Part shown: piece after piece, positions 14,737-26,518 of the stretch
How positions within the stretch are numbered: the first letter of the stretch is position 1
Layout of the letters: every line of letters starts with the position of its first letter
Source of the DNA: Blastocystis sp. Blastoise
Lineage: Eukaryota; Sar; Bigyra; Opalinata; Blastocystidae
Length of the DNA: 43,601 nucleotides
Direction of reading: 5' to 3'
NCBI GenBank assembly: GCA_039096225.1
Contig: JBBPEB010000030.1
Coordinates: 1,077,501-1,121,101, forward strand
Position numbers and translations under genes: made by a program
The notes under the pieces: generated by a model
Seen by the model: the letters and a program-made list of their open reading frames with translations, nothing else
What the model was told of the DNA's origin: nothing
Databases searched by the model: none

Positions 14737-14855
14737 GAGAACGGCCATATCAAGTGGACAACGCCCTAACCCGTCTGATCTAGGAAGCTAAGCCACTTCG
14801 AGCTAGGATAGTAGCGGTGTGGGGGACTCGCCGTGAAGTCCTAGTGCTGTTCTTT
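14737..14855 (+). rRNA. 5S rRNA, copy 19
   Basis: Same sequence as copy 1. Next copy at +798 bp. Confidence 0.95.
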
Positions 14856-14953
14856 TTTTTTTTTTATTTTTATTTATTTGTATTTATTTTTTTATTTATT
14901 ATTCTTTTTATTATTAATATTTTTAATTATTTATATATAACATTTTATTTATA

Positions 14954-14984
<31 letters not shown>

Positions 14985-15534
14985 AAAATTATAAAAAAAT
15001 TTTTATATTATTTTTTATTATTAAATTTTTGTAAACATATTATTTATATTATAAATAATAATAATAAAATAATAATAATAAAATAATATTTGATAAAATA
15101 AAATAATTTTAATATATATATATATATATATATATTAGTGGTTTAGGGTTAGGATTTAAAATGAATATAAAATAATTTAGGGTTTTAGGTTTAGGGTTAG
15201 GTTTAATATAAAATAATGGTTTTAGATTTAATATAAAAAATAATAGATTAGTGTTAAATTGAATATTAAAATAATAGATTAGGGTTAATATAAAATAATT
15301 TTTAGGTTAGGGTTAGATTTTTAATATAAAAATAAATAAATAAATAAAATAAATAAAAAAATAAATAAAAAAATTTGAATAAATGAATAAAAAGAATAAT
15401 AATAATAATAAATAGAATAATAATAATAAATAGAATAATATTAGAATAGAAATAATAGAATAGAATAATTAAAAAATAATAAATAGAATAATAAATAGAA
15501 TAGAATAATAATAGAATAATAATAAATATATCTT

Positions 15535-15653
15535 GAGAACGGCCATATCAAGTGGACAACGCCCTAACCCGTCTGATCTAGGAAGCTAAGCCACTTCGAG
15601 CTAGGATAGTAGCGGTGTGGGGGACTCGCCGTGAAGTCCTAGTGCTGTTCTTT
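15535..15653 (+). rRNA. 5S rRNA, copy 20
   Basis: Same sequence as copy 1. The downstream spacer has a private A to G change (TATTGATATTT near 15710). This is the last unit before the C variant appears just downstream of 5S. Next copy at +798 bp. Confidence 0.95.
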
Positions 15654-15746
15654 TTTTTTTATTTTTATTTATTTGTATTTATTTTTTTATTTATTATTCT
15701 TTTTATTATTGATATTTTTAATTATTTATATATAACATTTTATTTA

Positions 15747-15777
<31 letters not shown>

Positions 15778-16332
15778 AAAATTATAAAAAAATTTTTATA
15801 TTATTTTTTATTATTAAATTTTTGTAAACATATTATTTATATTATAAATAATAATAATAAAATAATAATAATAAAATAATATTTGATAAAATAAAATAAT
15901 TTTAATTATATATATATATATATATATTAGTGGTTTAGGGTTAGGATTTAAAATGAATATAAAATAATTTAGGGTTTTAGGTTTAGGGTTAGGTTTAATA
16001 TAAAATAATGGTTTTAGATTTAATATAAAAAATAATAGATTAGTGTTAAATTGAATATTAAAATAATAGATTAGGGTTAATATAAAATAATTTTTAGGTT
16101 AGGGTTAGATTTTTAATATAAAAATAAATAAATAAATAAAATAAATAAAAAAATAAATAAAAAAATTTGAATAAATGAATAAAAAGAATAATAATAATAA
16201 TAAATAGAATAATAATAATAAATAGAATAATATTAGAATAGATAATAATAGAATAGAATAATAAGAATAGAATAATAAATAGAATAATAATAATAGAATA
16301 GAATAATAATAGAATAATAATAAATATATCTT

Positions 16333-16451
16333 GAGAACGGCCATATCAAGTGGACAACGCCCTAACCCGTCTGATCTAGGAAGCTAAGCCACTTCGAGCT
16401 AGGATAGTAGCGGTGTGGGGGACTCGCCGTGAAGTCCTAGTGCTGTTCTTT
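16333..16451 (+). rRNA. 5S rRNA, copy 21
   Basis: 5S identical to copy 1. First unit with the A to C change after the T-run (TATTTTTCTTTATTTG), shared by copies 21-24 and 26-30. Next copy at +802 bp. Confidence 0.95.
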
Positions 16452-16547
16452 TTTTTTTTTTATTTTTCTTTATTTGTATTTATTTTTTTATTTATTATTC
16501 TTTTTATTATTAATATTTTTAATTATTTATATATAACATTTTATTTA

Positions 16548-16578
<31 letters not shown>

Positions 16579-17134
16579 AAAATTATAAAAAAATTTTTAT
16601 ATTATTTTTTATTATTAAATTTTTGTAAACATATTATTTATATTATAAATAATAATAATAAAATAATAATAATAAAATAATATTTGATAAAATAAAATAA
16701 TTTTAATTATATATATATATATATATATATTAGTGGTTTAGGGTTAGGATTTAAAATGAATATAAAATAATTTAGGGTTTTAGGTTTAGGGTTAGGTTTA
16801 ATATAAAATAATGGTTTTAGATTTAATATAAAAAATAATAGATTAGTGTTAAATTGAATATTAAAATAATAGATTAGGGTTAATATAAAATAATTTTTAG
16901 GTTAGGGTTAGATTTTTAATATAAAAATAAATAAATAAATAAAATAAATAAAAAAATAAATAAAAAAATTTGAATAAATGAATAAAAAGAATAATAATAA
17001 TAATAAATAGAATAATAATAATAAATAGAATAATATTAGAATAGATAATAATAGAATAGAATAATAAGAATAGAATAATAAATAGAATAATAAAATAGAA
17101 TAGAATAATAATAGAATAATAATAAATATATCTT

Positions 17135-17253
17135 GAGAACGGCCATATCAAGTGGACAACGCCCTAACCCGTCTGATCTAGGAAGCTAAGCCACTTCGAG
17201 CTAGGATAGTAGCGGTGTGGGGGACTCGCCGTGAAGTCCTAGTGCTGTTCTTT
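17135..17253 (+). rRNA. 5S rRNA, copy 22
   Basis: Same gene, with the downstream C variant. Next copy at +805 bp. Confidence 0.95.
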
Positions 17254-17348
17254 TTTTTTTTTATTTTTCTTTATTTGTATTTATTTTTTTATTTATTATT
17301 CTTTTTATTATTAATATTTTTAATTATTTATATATAACATTTTATTTA

Positions 17349-17379
<31 letters not shown>

Positions 17380-17939
17380 AAAATTATAAAAAAATTTTTA
17401 TATTATTTTTTATTATTAAATTTTTGTAAACATATTATTTATATTATAAATAATAATAATAAAATAATAATAATAAAATAATATTTGATAAAATAAAATA
17501 ATTTTAATTATATATATATATATATATATTAGTGGTTTAGGGTTAGGATTTAAAATGAATATAAAATAATTTAGGGTTTTAGGTTTAGGGTTAGGTTTAA
17601 TATAAAATAATGGTTTTAGATTTAATATAAAAAATAATAGATTAGTGTTAAATTGAATATTAAAATAATAGATTAGGGTTAATATAAAATAATTTTTAGG
17701 TTAGGGTTAGATTTTTAATATAAAAATAAATAAATAAATAAAATAAATAAAAAAATAAATAAAAAAATTTGAATAAATGAATAAAAAGAATAATAATAAT
17801 AATAAATAGAATAATAATAATAAATAGAATAATATTAGAATAGAATAATAATAGAATAGAATAATAATAGAATAGAATAATAAATAGAATAGAATAATAA
17901 TAGAATAGAATAATAATAGAATAATAATAAATATATCTT

Positions 17940-18058
17940 GAGAACGGCCATATCAAGTGGACAACGCCCTAACCCGTCTGATCTAGGAAGCTAAGCCACT
18001 TCGAGCTAGGATAGTAGCGGTGTGGGGGACTCGCCGTGAAGTCCTAGTGCTGTTCTTT
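17940..18058 (+). rRNA. 5S rRNA, copy 23
   Basis: Same gene, with the downstream C variant. Next copy at +814 bp. Confidence 0.95.
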
Positions 18059-18154
18059 TTTTTTTTTTATTTTTCTTTATTTGTATTTATTTTTTTATTT
18101 ATTATTCTTTTTATTATTAATATTTTTAATTATTTATATATAACATTTTATTTA

Positions 18155-18185
<31 letters not shown>

Positions 18186-18753
18186 AAAATTATAAAAAAA
18201 TTTTTATATTATTTTTTATTATTAAATTTTTGTAAACATATTATTTATATTATAAATAATAATAATAAAATAATAATAATAAAATAATATTTGATAAAAT
18301 AAAATAATTTTAATTATATATATATATATATATATTAGTGGTTTAGGGTTAGGATTTAAAATGAATATAAAATAATTTAGGGTTTTAGGTTTAGGGTTAG
18401 GTTTAATATAAAATAATGGTTTTAGATTTAATATAAAAAATAATAGATTAGTGTTAAATTGAATATTAAAATAATAGATTAGGGTTAATATAAAATAATT
18501 TTTAGGTTAGGGTTAGATTTTTAATATAAAAATAAATAAATAAATAAAATAAATAAAAAAATAAATAAAAAAATTTGAATAAATGAATAAAAAGAATAAT
18601 AATAATAATAGAATAGAATAATAATAATAAATAGAATAATATTAGAATAGAATAATAATAGAATAGAATAATAATAGAATAGAATAAAAATAAAATAATA
18701 AATAGAATAATAAATAGAATAGAATAATAATAGAATAATAATAAATATATCTT

Positions 18754-18872
18754 GAGAACGGCCATATCAAGTGGACAACGCCCTAACCCGTCTGATCTAG
18801 GAAGCTAAGCCACTTCGAGCTAGGATAGTAGCGGTGTGGGGGACTCGCCGTGAAGTCCTAGTGCTGTTCTTT
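18754..18872 (+). rRNA. 5S rRNA, copy 24
   Basis: Same gene, with the downstream C variant. It starts the longest unit (828 bp to the next copy), which contains an odd poly-A patch at about 19490-19520. Confidence 0.95.
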
Positions 18873-18968
18873 TTTTTTTTTTATTTTTCTTTATTTGTAT
18901 TTATTTTTTTATTTATTATTCTTTTTATTATTAATATTTTTAATTATTTATATATAACATTTTATTTA

Positions 18969-18999
<31 letters not shown>

Positions 19000-19581
19000 A
19001 AAATTATAAAAAAATTTTTATATTATTTTTTATTATTAAATTTTTGTAAACATATTATTTATATTATAAATAATAATAATAAAATAATAATAATAAAATA
19101 ATATTTGATAAAATAAAATAATTTTAATTATATATATATATATATATATTAGTGGTTTAGGGTTAGGATTTAAAATGAATATAAAATAATTTAGGGTTTT
19201 AGGTTTAGGGTTAGGTTTAATATAAAATAATGGTTTTAGATTTAATATAAAAAATAATAGATTAGTGTTAAATTGAATATTAAAATAATAGATTAGGGTT
19301 AATATAAAATAATTTTTAGGTTAGGGTTAGATTTTTAATATAAAAATAAATAAATAAATAAAATAAATAAAAAAATAAATAAAAAAATTTGAATAAATGA
19401 ATAAAAAGAATAATAATAATAATAAATAGAATAATAATAATAAATAGAATAATATTAGAATAGAATAATAATAGAATAGAATAATAATAAATAAAAAAAA
19501 AAAAAAATAAAAAAAAAAATAATAAATAGAATAGAATAATAATAGAATAGAATAATAATAGAATAATAATAAATATATCTT

Positions 19582-19700
19582 GAGAACGGCAAAATCAAGT
19601 GGAAAACGCCCTAACCCGTCTGATCTAGGAAGCTAAGCCACTTCGAGCTAGGATAGTAGCGGTGTGGGGGACTCGCCGTGAAGTCCTAGTGCTGTTCTTT
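19582..19700 (+). rRNA. 5S rRNA, copy 25 (variant)
   Basis: This copy differs from the others at three positions, each changed to A: 5S positions 10 and 12 (GGCAAAATC instead of GGCCATATC) and 23 (GGAAAAC instead of GGACAAC). It also lacks the C variant downstream although its neighbours have it. The A-only changes lie next to a poly-A patch just upstream. They may be a base-calling artefact or may mark an unexpressed copy. Next copy at +788 bp. Confidence 0.88.
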
Positions 19701-19793
19701 TTTTTTTATTTTTATTTATTTGTATTTATTTTTTTATTTATTATTCTTTTTATTATTAATATTTTTAATTATTTATATATAACATTTTATTTA

Positions 19794-19824
<31 letters not shown>

Positions 19825-20369
19825 AAAATTATAAAAAAATTTTTATATTATTTTTTATTATTAAATTTTTGTAAACATATTATTTATATTATAAATAATA
19901 ATAATAAAATAATAATAATAAAATAATATTTGATAAAATAAAATAATTTTAATTATATATATATATATTAGTGGTTTAGGGTTAGGATTTAAAATGAATA
20001 TAAAATAATTTAGGGTTATGATTTAGGGTTAGGTTTAATATAAAATAATGGTTTTAGATTTAATATAAAAAATAATAGATTAGTGTTAAATTGAATATAA
20101 AAATAATAGATTAGGGTTAATATAAAATAATTTTTAGGTTAGGGTTAGATTTTTAATATAAAAATAAATAAATAAATAAAAAAATAAATAAAAAAATTTG
20201 AATAAATGAATAAAAAGAATAATAATAATAATAGAATAGAATAATAATAATAAATAGAATAATATTAGAATAGAATAATAATAGAATAGAATAATAATAG
20301 AATAGAATAATAAATAGAATAGAATAATAATAGAATAGAATAATAATAGAATAATAATAAATATATCTT

Positions 20370-20488
20370 GAGAACGGCCATATCAAGTGGACAACGCCCT
20401 AACCCGTCTGATCTAGGAAGCTAAGCCACTTCGAGCTAGGATAGTAGCGGTGTGGGGGACTCGCCGTGAAGTCCTAGTGCTGTTCTTT
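20370..20488 (+). rRNA. 5S rRNA, copy 26
   Basis: Same 5S sequence as copy 1, with the C variant downstream. From the spacer before this copy onwards, the telomere-like block has the GGGTTATGATTTAGGG form instead of GGGTTTTAGGTTTAGGG. Next copy at +803 bp. Confidence 0.95.
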
Positions 20489-20584
20489 TTTTTTTTTTAT
20501 TTTTCTTTATTTGTATTTATTTTTTTATTTATTATTCTTTTTATTATTAATATTTTTAATTATTTATATATAACATTTTATTTA

Positions 20585-20615
<31 letters not shown>

Positions 20616-21172
20616 AAAATTATAAAAAAATTTTTATATTATTTTTTATTATTAAATTTTTGTAAACATATTATTTATATTATAAATAATAATAATAAAA
20701 TAATAATAATAAAATAATATTTGATAAAATAAAATAATTTTATATATATATATATATATATTAGTGGTTTAGGGTTAGGATTTAAAATGAATATAAAATA
20801 ATTTAGGGTTATGATTTAGGGTTAGGTTTAATATAAAATAATGGTTTTAGATTTAATATAAAAAATAATAGATTAGTGTTAAATTGAATATAAAAATAAT
20901 AGATTAGGGTTAATATAAAATAATTTTTAGGTTAGGGTTAGATTTTTAATATAAAAATAAATAAATAAATAAAAAAATAAATAAAAAAAAATTTGAATAA
21001 ATGAATAAAAAGAATAATAGAATAGAATAATAATAATAAATAGAATAATATTAGAATAGAATAATAATAATAGAATAGAATAATAGAATAGAATAATAAA
21101 TAGAATAGAATAATAAATAGAATAGAATAATAATAGAATAGAATAATAATAGAATAATAATAAATATATCTT

Positions 21173-21291
21173 GAGAACGGCCATATCAAGTGGACAACGC
21201 CCTAACCCGTCTGATCTAGGAAGCTAAGCCACTTCGAGCTAGGATAGTAGCGGTGTGGGGGACTCGCCGTGAAGTCCTAGTGCTGTTCTTT
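21173..21291 (+). rRNA. 5S rRNA, copy 27
   Basis: Same 5S sequence as copy 1. The spacer upstream has a shortened AATAATA region and an extended A-run. Next copy at +796 bp. Confidence 0.95.
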
Positions 21292-21387
21292 TTTTTTTTT
21301 TATTTTTCTTTATTTGTATTTATTTTTTTATTTATTATTCTTTTTATTATTAATATTTTTAATTATTTATATATAACATTTTATTTA

Positions 21388-21418
<31 letters not shown>

Positions 21419-21968
21419 AAAATTATAAAAAAATTTTTATATTATTTTTTATTATTAAATTTTTGTAAACATATTATTTATATTATAAATAATAATAATA
21501 AAATAATAATAATAAAATAATATTTGATAAAATAAAATAATTTTATTATATATATATATATATATATTAGTGGTTTAGGGTTAGGATTTAAAATGAATAT
21601 AAAATAATTTAGGGTTATGATTTAGGGTTAGGTTTAATATAAAATAATGGTTTTAGATTTAATATAAAAAATAATAGATTAGTGTTAAATTGAATATAAA
21701 AATAATAGATTAGGGTTAATATAAAATAATTTTTAGGTTAGGGTTAGATTTTTAATATAAAAATAAATAAATAAATAAAAAAATAAATAAAAAAATTTGA
21801 ATAAATGAATAAAAAGAATAATAATAATAATAGAATAGAATAATAATAATAAATAGAATAATATTAGAATAGAATAATAATAGAATAGAATAATAATAGA
21901 ATAGAATAATAAATAGAATAGAATAATAATAGAATAGAATAATAATAGAATAATAATAAATATATCTT

Positions 21969-22087
21969 GAGAACGGCCATATCAAGTGGACAACGCCCTA
22001 ACCCGTCTGATCTAGGAAGCTAAGCCACTTCGAGCTAGGATAGTAGCGGTGTGGGGGACTCGTCGTGAAGTCCTAGTGCTGTTCTTT
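21969..22087 (+). rRNA. 5S rRNA, copy 28 (one substitution)
   Basis: C to T at 5S position 95 (CTCGTCGTG instead of CTCGCCGTG), in the C-box-like part of the internal control region. Otherwise identical. Next copy at +793 bp. Confidence 0.93.
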
Positions 22088-22183
22088 TTTTTTTTTTATT
22101 TTTCTTTATTTGTATTTATTTTTTTATTTATTATTCTTTTTATTATTAATATTTTTAATTATTTATATATAACATTTTATTTA

Positions 22184-22214
<31 letters not shown>

Positions 22215-22761
22215 AAAATTATAAAAAAATTTTTATATTATTTTTTATTATTAAATTTTTGTAAACATATTATTTATATTATAAATAATAATAATAAAAT
22301 AATAATAATAAAATAATATTTGATAAAATAAAATAATTTTATATATATATATATATATATTAGTGGTTTAGGGTTAGGATTTAAAATGAATATAAAATAA
22401 TTTAGGGTTATGATTTAGGGTTAGGTTTAATATAAAATAATGGTTTTAGATTTAATATAAAAAATAATAGATTAGTGTTAAATTGAATATAAAAATAATA
22501 GATTAGGGTTAATATAAAATAATTTTTAGGTTAGGGTTAGATTTTTAATATAAAAATAAATAAATAAATAAAAAAATAAATAAAAAAATTTGAATAAATG
22601 AATAAAAAGAATAATAATAATAATAGAATAGAATAATAATAATAAATAGAATAATATTAGAATAGAATAATAATAGAATAGAATAATAATAGAATAGAAT
22701 AATAAATAGAATAGAATAATAATAGAATAGAATAATAATAGAATAATAATAAATATATCTT

Positions 22762-22880
22762 GAGAACGGCCATATCAAGTGGACAACGCCCTAACCCGTC
22801 TGATCTAGGAAGCTAAGCCACTTCGAGCTAGGATAGTAGCGGTGTGGGGGACTCGCCGTGAAGTCCTAGTGCTGTTTTTT
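22762..22880 (+). rRNA. 5S rRNA, copy 29 (3' end variant)
   Basis: The C at position 116 of the 3' strand of helix I is T here, so GTTCTT has become part of an uninterrupted T-run. A G-C pair of helix I becomes G-U. Next copy at +794 bp. Confidence 0.93.
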
Positions 22881-22977
22881 TTTTTTTTTTTATTTTTCTT
22901 TATTTGTATTTATTTTTTTATTTATTATTCTTTTTATTATTAATATTTTTAATTATTTATATATAACATTTTATTTA

Positions 22978-23008
<31 letters not shown>

Positions 23009-23555
23009 AAAATTATAAAAAAATTTTTATATTATTTTTTATTATTAAATTTTTGTAAACATATTATTTATATTATAAATAATAATAATAAAATAATAAT
23101 AATAAAATAATATTTGATAAAATAAAATAATTTTATATATATATATATATATATTAGTGGTTTAGGGTTAGGATTTAAAATGAATATAAAATAATTTAGG
23201 GTTATGATTTAGGGTTAGGTTTAATATAAAATAATGGTTTTAGATTTAATATAAAAAATAATAGATTAGTGTTAAATTGAATATAAAAATAATAGATTAG
23301 GGTTAATATAAAATAATTTTTAGGTTAGGGTTAGATTTTTAATATAAAAATAAATAAATAAATAAAAAAATAAATAAAAAAATTTGAATAAATGAATAAA
23401 AAGAATAATAATAATAATAGAATAGAATAATAATAATAAATAGAATAATATTAGAATAGAATAATAATAGAATAGAATAATAATAGAATAGAATAATAAA
23501 TAGAATAGAATAATAATAGAATAGAATAATAATAGAATAATAATAAATATATCTT

Positions 23556-23674
23556 GAGAACGGCCATATCAAGTGGACAACGCCCTAACCCGTCTGATCT
23601 AGGAAGCTAAGCCACTTCGAGCTAGGATAGTAGCGGTGTGGGGGACTCGCCGTGAAGTCCTAGTGCTGTTCTTT
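23556..23674 (+). rRNA. 5S rRNA, copy 30 (last)
   Basis: Last complete gene, identical to copy 1. Its downstream spacer runs for about 400 bp and is truncated at 24075, inside the telomere-like block. Confidence 0.95.
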
Positions 23675-23770
23675 TTTTTTTTTTATTTTTCTTTATTTGT
23701 ATTTATTTTTTTATTTATTATTCTTTTTATTATTAATATTTTTAATTATTTATATATAACATTTTATTTA

Positions 23771-23801
<31 letters not shown>

Positions 23802-24075
23802 AAAATTATAAAAAAATTTTTATATTATTTTTTATTATTAAATTTTTGTAAACATATTATTTATATTATAAATAATAATAATAAAATAATAATAATAAAA
23901 TAATATTTGATAAAATAAAATAATTTTAATTATATATATATATATTAGTGGTTTAGGGTTAGGATTTAAAATGAATATAAAATAATTTAGGGTTATGATT
24001 TAGGGTTAGGTTTAATATAAAATAATGGTTTTAGATTTAATATAAAAAATAATAGATTAGTGTTAAATTGAATAT

Positions 24076-24104
24076 AAGGGTTAGGGTTAGGGTTAGGGTT
24101 AGGG
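24076..24104 (+). repeat. Interstitial telomere repeats, TTAGGG x4 plus a leading AAGGG
   Basis: These are exact TTAGGG repeats, unlike the degenerate motifs of the spacers. They begin where the spacer would continue GAATATAAAAATAATAG. The five G3 runs on the + strand could form a G-quadruplex. The G-rich strand reads rightwards, so a terminus here would have faced the present unique sequence. Confidence 0.92.
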
Positions 24105-24608
24105 AAATGATAATATAATGTGGTAGAGTTTCTCTTTTTTTTATATTTATATAAGGGTTATCTTTTTTTAATTGGATAATTTTTTTTTAAACCAATAAAA
24201 ATAGGTTTTTAACTTTGGATTTTCTGTATTTTTAATATTTAACTTAGGAAAATAGGAATGTAGGATTCTAGGAATATAGAAATATAAAAATTAACCAATG
24301 AAATGAATAATTTTTATATTTAGAGAAACTAGTGACCAAAGTAGTCTTAGGGTAAAATCTGTAATTTGATTGGTTCGTGGATTCTAGGAATCTAGGATTC
24401 TAGGAACCTAGGAACCTAGGATTCTAGGATTCTAAGAATTCTTTAATATGTTTTAGTAAAACCCTTGACTTTTGTCAATTCATTTTTTATTTATTTTAAA
24501 ATTTATGAATTAATTTTTATTAAACCTAATGATTTTTATATATTTATTTTTATATTTACAAGTTAGTATTATGTATATAAAAAAGTAAGGAGACGCCATT
24601 GTTGGAAT
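24105..24608. other. AT-rich intergenic region with a CTAGGA-type repeat
   Basis: No convincing ORF. Between 24240 and 24440 the motif GGATTCTAGGAAT or CCTAGGAA recurs at least eight times in near-tandem form, with internal CCTAGG and TTCTAGGAA palindromes. The rest is AT-rich without recognisable structure. Confidence 0.5.
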
Positions 24609-24906
24609 ATGTTTGAATTGGTGGTTACGTATAGTGTATGGATTCTTGTAAAAGGTGAGAATGTGGTGCTATTCATGGATCTGCTTGAAATTTTGCGTTT
24701 TAAGAAGTTTAAGGTAAGAATGGGAAGATTTCCAATTAGGTTAGGTGTTGTGTTGTTGAAGGTGATGTTATTGAATAAAAATTCGTAGCATCAGCATTTC
24801 CCATTGTCTTTGAGGTTGTTCCTTTGGTCTAATTTATTGTTGGTGATGCTATTTGTGAGTTTCTATATGAATAGGTGTTGTGAGTGGAAGTTGAGGTTTT
24901 TCAAAG
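24609..24906 (+). pseudogene. Possible exon or gene remnant with one in-frame TAG
   Basis: This is an island of clearly higher GC content inside very AT-rich DNA. From ATG at 24609 the frame is open for 59 codons (starting MFELVVTYSVWILVK), meets a single TAG at 24786-24788, then stays open for another 41 codons (HQHFPLSLRLFLWS...) up to a good splice donor, AAAG|GTATGT, at 24907. The continuous frame suggests real coding sequence. The TAG could be a decay mutation or the end of a 27-nt intron (24762-24788, with an atypical GTGATG donor). The product is hydrophobic and basic and I do not recognise it. An overlapping frame starting near 24593 is also open for about 20 codons, so the frame itself is uncertain. 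Confidence 0.3.
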
Positions 24907-24914
24907 GTATGTAA

Positions 24915-26447
24915 AAACTAGACAATTAACTTAATTGTCTAGAAATATTTTATATTATATATATTTTTTTATTTATAAAGTTTATATAGGTGGTCCTAAA
25001 TGATAATAAGTAAAAAAAGTATGTATATAAGTGATATTTATTGTTGAAACTATTTAAAATAGATAAAAAAAATATAACAAAAATTCAAAATTCTTTTCAT
25101 TATGCTTTCAACTAGAGGGTGTTTCACCCATCAAATAGGTATATATTTTTTATTTTATTCTATATTATTATTATATAGGTTGTGTGTGTATTGGATATAT
25201 ATATAATATATAATAAAAATGAAAAAATGATAATAAAAAAAGAAAAATTGATTGAATATCAATTTTTTTTTTTTAATTTTAAAATTAATTTTTTAATATG
25301 TTTAAAAGATAATTATAATATAGTATGAATACAATTAATGTGAATTGACATATAGACACTATTTAAATAAATAAAAGTTAAATTTAAAGACATTTTGTAA
25401 AAAACTATGAATTCACTCATGTTGACTTGAAGAAATAAAAATGACTTTTATGAAGTTATTATAGACTAATAAACATATGTGTATGATAATAACTTGTTTT
25501 CTAAACAAAATAGTTTAATAATGTTAAGAATTGTGTGTATAAAAGAATATTTTAAAGAAAAATGTCACAGTCTATTAATAATAGAGTACTAAAGTCATTA
25601 AAAAGTTGAGTCATGAACAGTTTGAAGATAGTTGAATGAGAGACTTTGACAAGATTTGTTTTAAATATTTTATAAAAACATGTTAAATGAATTTATAAAG
25701 TGATTATTAATAAGAATTAAACATAATAATAACTTTAAGAAAATAATTAATAAGAATGAGAAGATAATGTTTTAGTAAAGTATAAAATAAAAAATATATA
25801 TGATGACTAGAGATCATAATAAGTATAAAAATGAATAAATAATGAATATTAAGAGTATCAAAATAAATAAATAAATAAAAAGAAGAATTTTGAAAAGAAA
25901 GATAAAGTTCTTATTGTAATTTTTCTTTTTATTCTTATTTTATTATTTTTAAATAACATATATTATTATTTTGAATTAAAATTGATACTATTCATTGAAT
26001 AATAGTCTATAGTATACACTAGTATGACTAAAAGTTGAAAAATAGACTAAAATATTTTTTAAGAATGGATGAATTGTGTGTAAACATAGTTATGTAGTAT
26101 GCTTATATAAGTTTAATATGTTATAGTGAATATTTATAATTGAAAACATATGATAAATTAGTTTATTTTATATAATAATTTTATAATTACAAAAGTAAAA
26201 GTGTAAATATTGAGATATCAAGATGATATTTGTAATAAGAGTTGTAAATAAAGGTAGAAAAGAAAGAAATATTAATTAAAAGACTATATTACTATTTGAA
26301 TATTTTTTAATTTCTTTCTTTTATAAAAAGCAATGAAACCTTTGATGATTCACTAACTGAATATATCTATATATATATATATAATAATAAAATATATTTG
26401 ATTATTTTGAGAGTATAGATACTTGAAATCTATATATAGAATAATAA
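24915..26447. other. AT-rich non-coding region
   Basis: No ORF, RNA gene or repeat array that I can support on either strand. The sequence is low-complexity, with short direct motifs such as GTTGACTT and GTCATTAAAAAG. Confidence 0.5.
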
Positions 26448-26518
26448 TTTAAGTCAGGAATTGAACCTGAAATATATATATATATATATATATATTCTAT
26501 CCATTTATAGAACTTAAA
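26448..26518 (-). tRNA. tRNA-shaped element A (identity unclear, possibly pseudo)
   Basis: 71 nt. On the minus strand, a perfect 7-bp acceptor-like stem (TTTAAGT/ACTTAAA) encloses a D-arm-like CTATAAATGGATAG hairpin, an AT-repeat stretch of anticodon-arm length, and a textbook T-arm, TCAGG-TTCAATT-CCTGA. GGTTCAATTCC matches the Pol III B-box consensus exactly. The anticodon arm is pure AT repeat, so no anticodon can be read with confidence. It could be a degenerate tRNA, a tRNA-derived SINE head or a transferred organellar tRNA. Confidence 0.42.

Larger units (their letters stand above)
1..24075 (+). repeat. Tandem 5S rDNA array, 30 complete genes plus partial end units
   Basis: A head-to-tail array with unit length 786-828 bp, measured between successive 5S starts. 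Each unit runs in the order 5S gene, T-run, T-rich spacer with a (TTA)n tract, conserved TTTGTAAACATATTATT, A-rich stretch, (TA)n tract of variable length, a block of TTAGGG-like motifs, an A-rich AATAAATAAAT stretch, a variable AGAATAATAAT region, then the next 5S gene. The window opens inside a spacer, so the array probably continues to the left. The last spacer is cut at 24075, inside the telomere-like block. Unit-length differences come from the (TA)n and AGAATAATA regions; the rest is almost invariant, which implies ongoing homogenisation. Confidence 0.97.

Noticed and set aside
252-23851. Recurrent open frames of 70-90 codons on both strands in each 5S unit
   Set aside because: They are translations of AT-rich spacer repeats or start with GTG inside the 5S gene. 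Products are runs of Leu, Ile, Phe and Tyr, and frames shift between units with each small indel.
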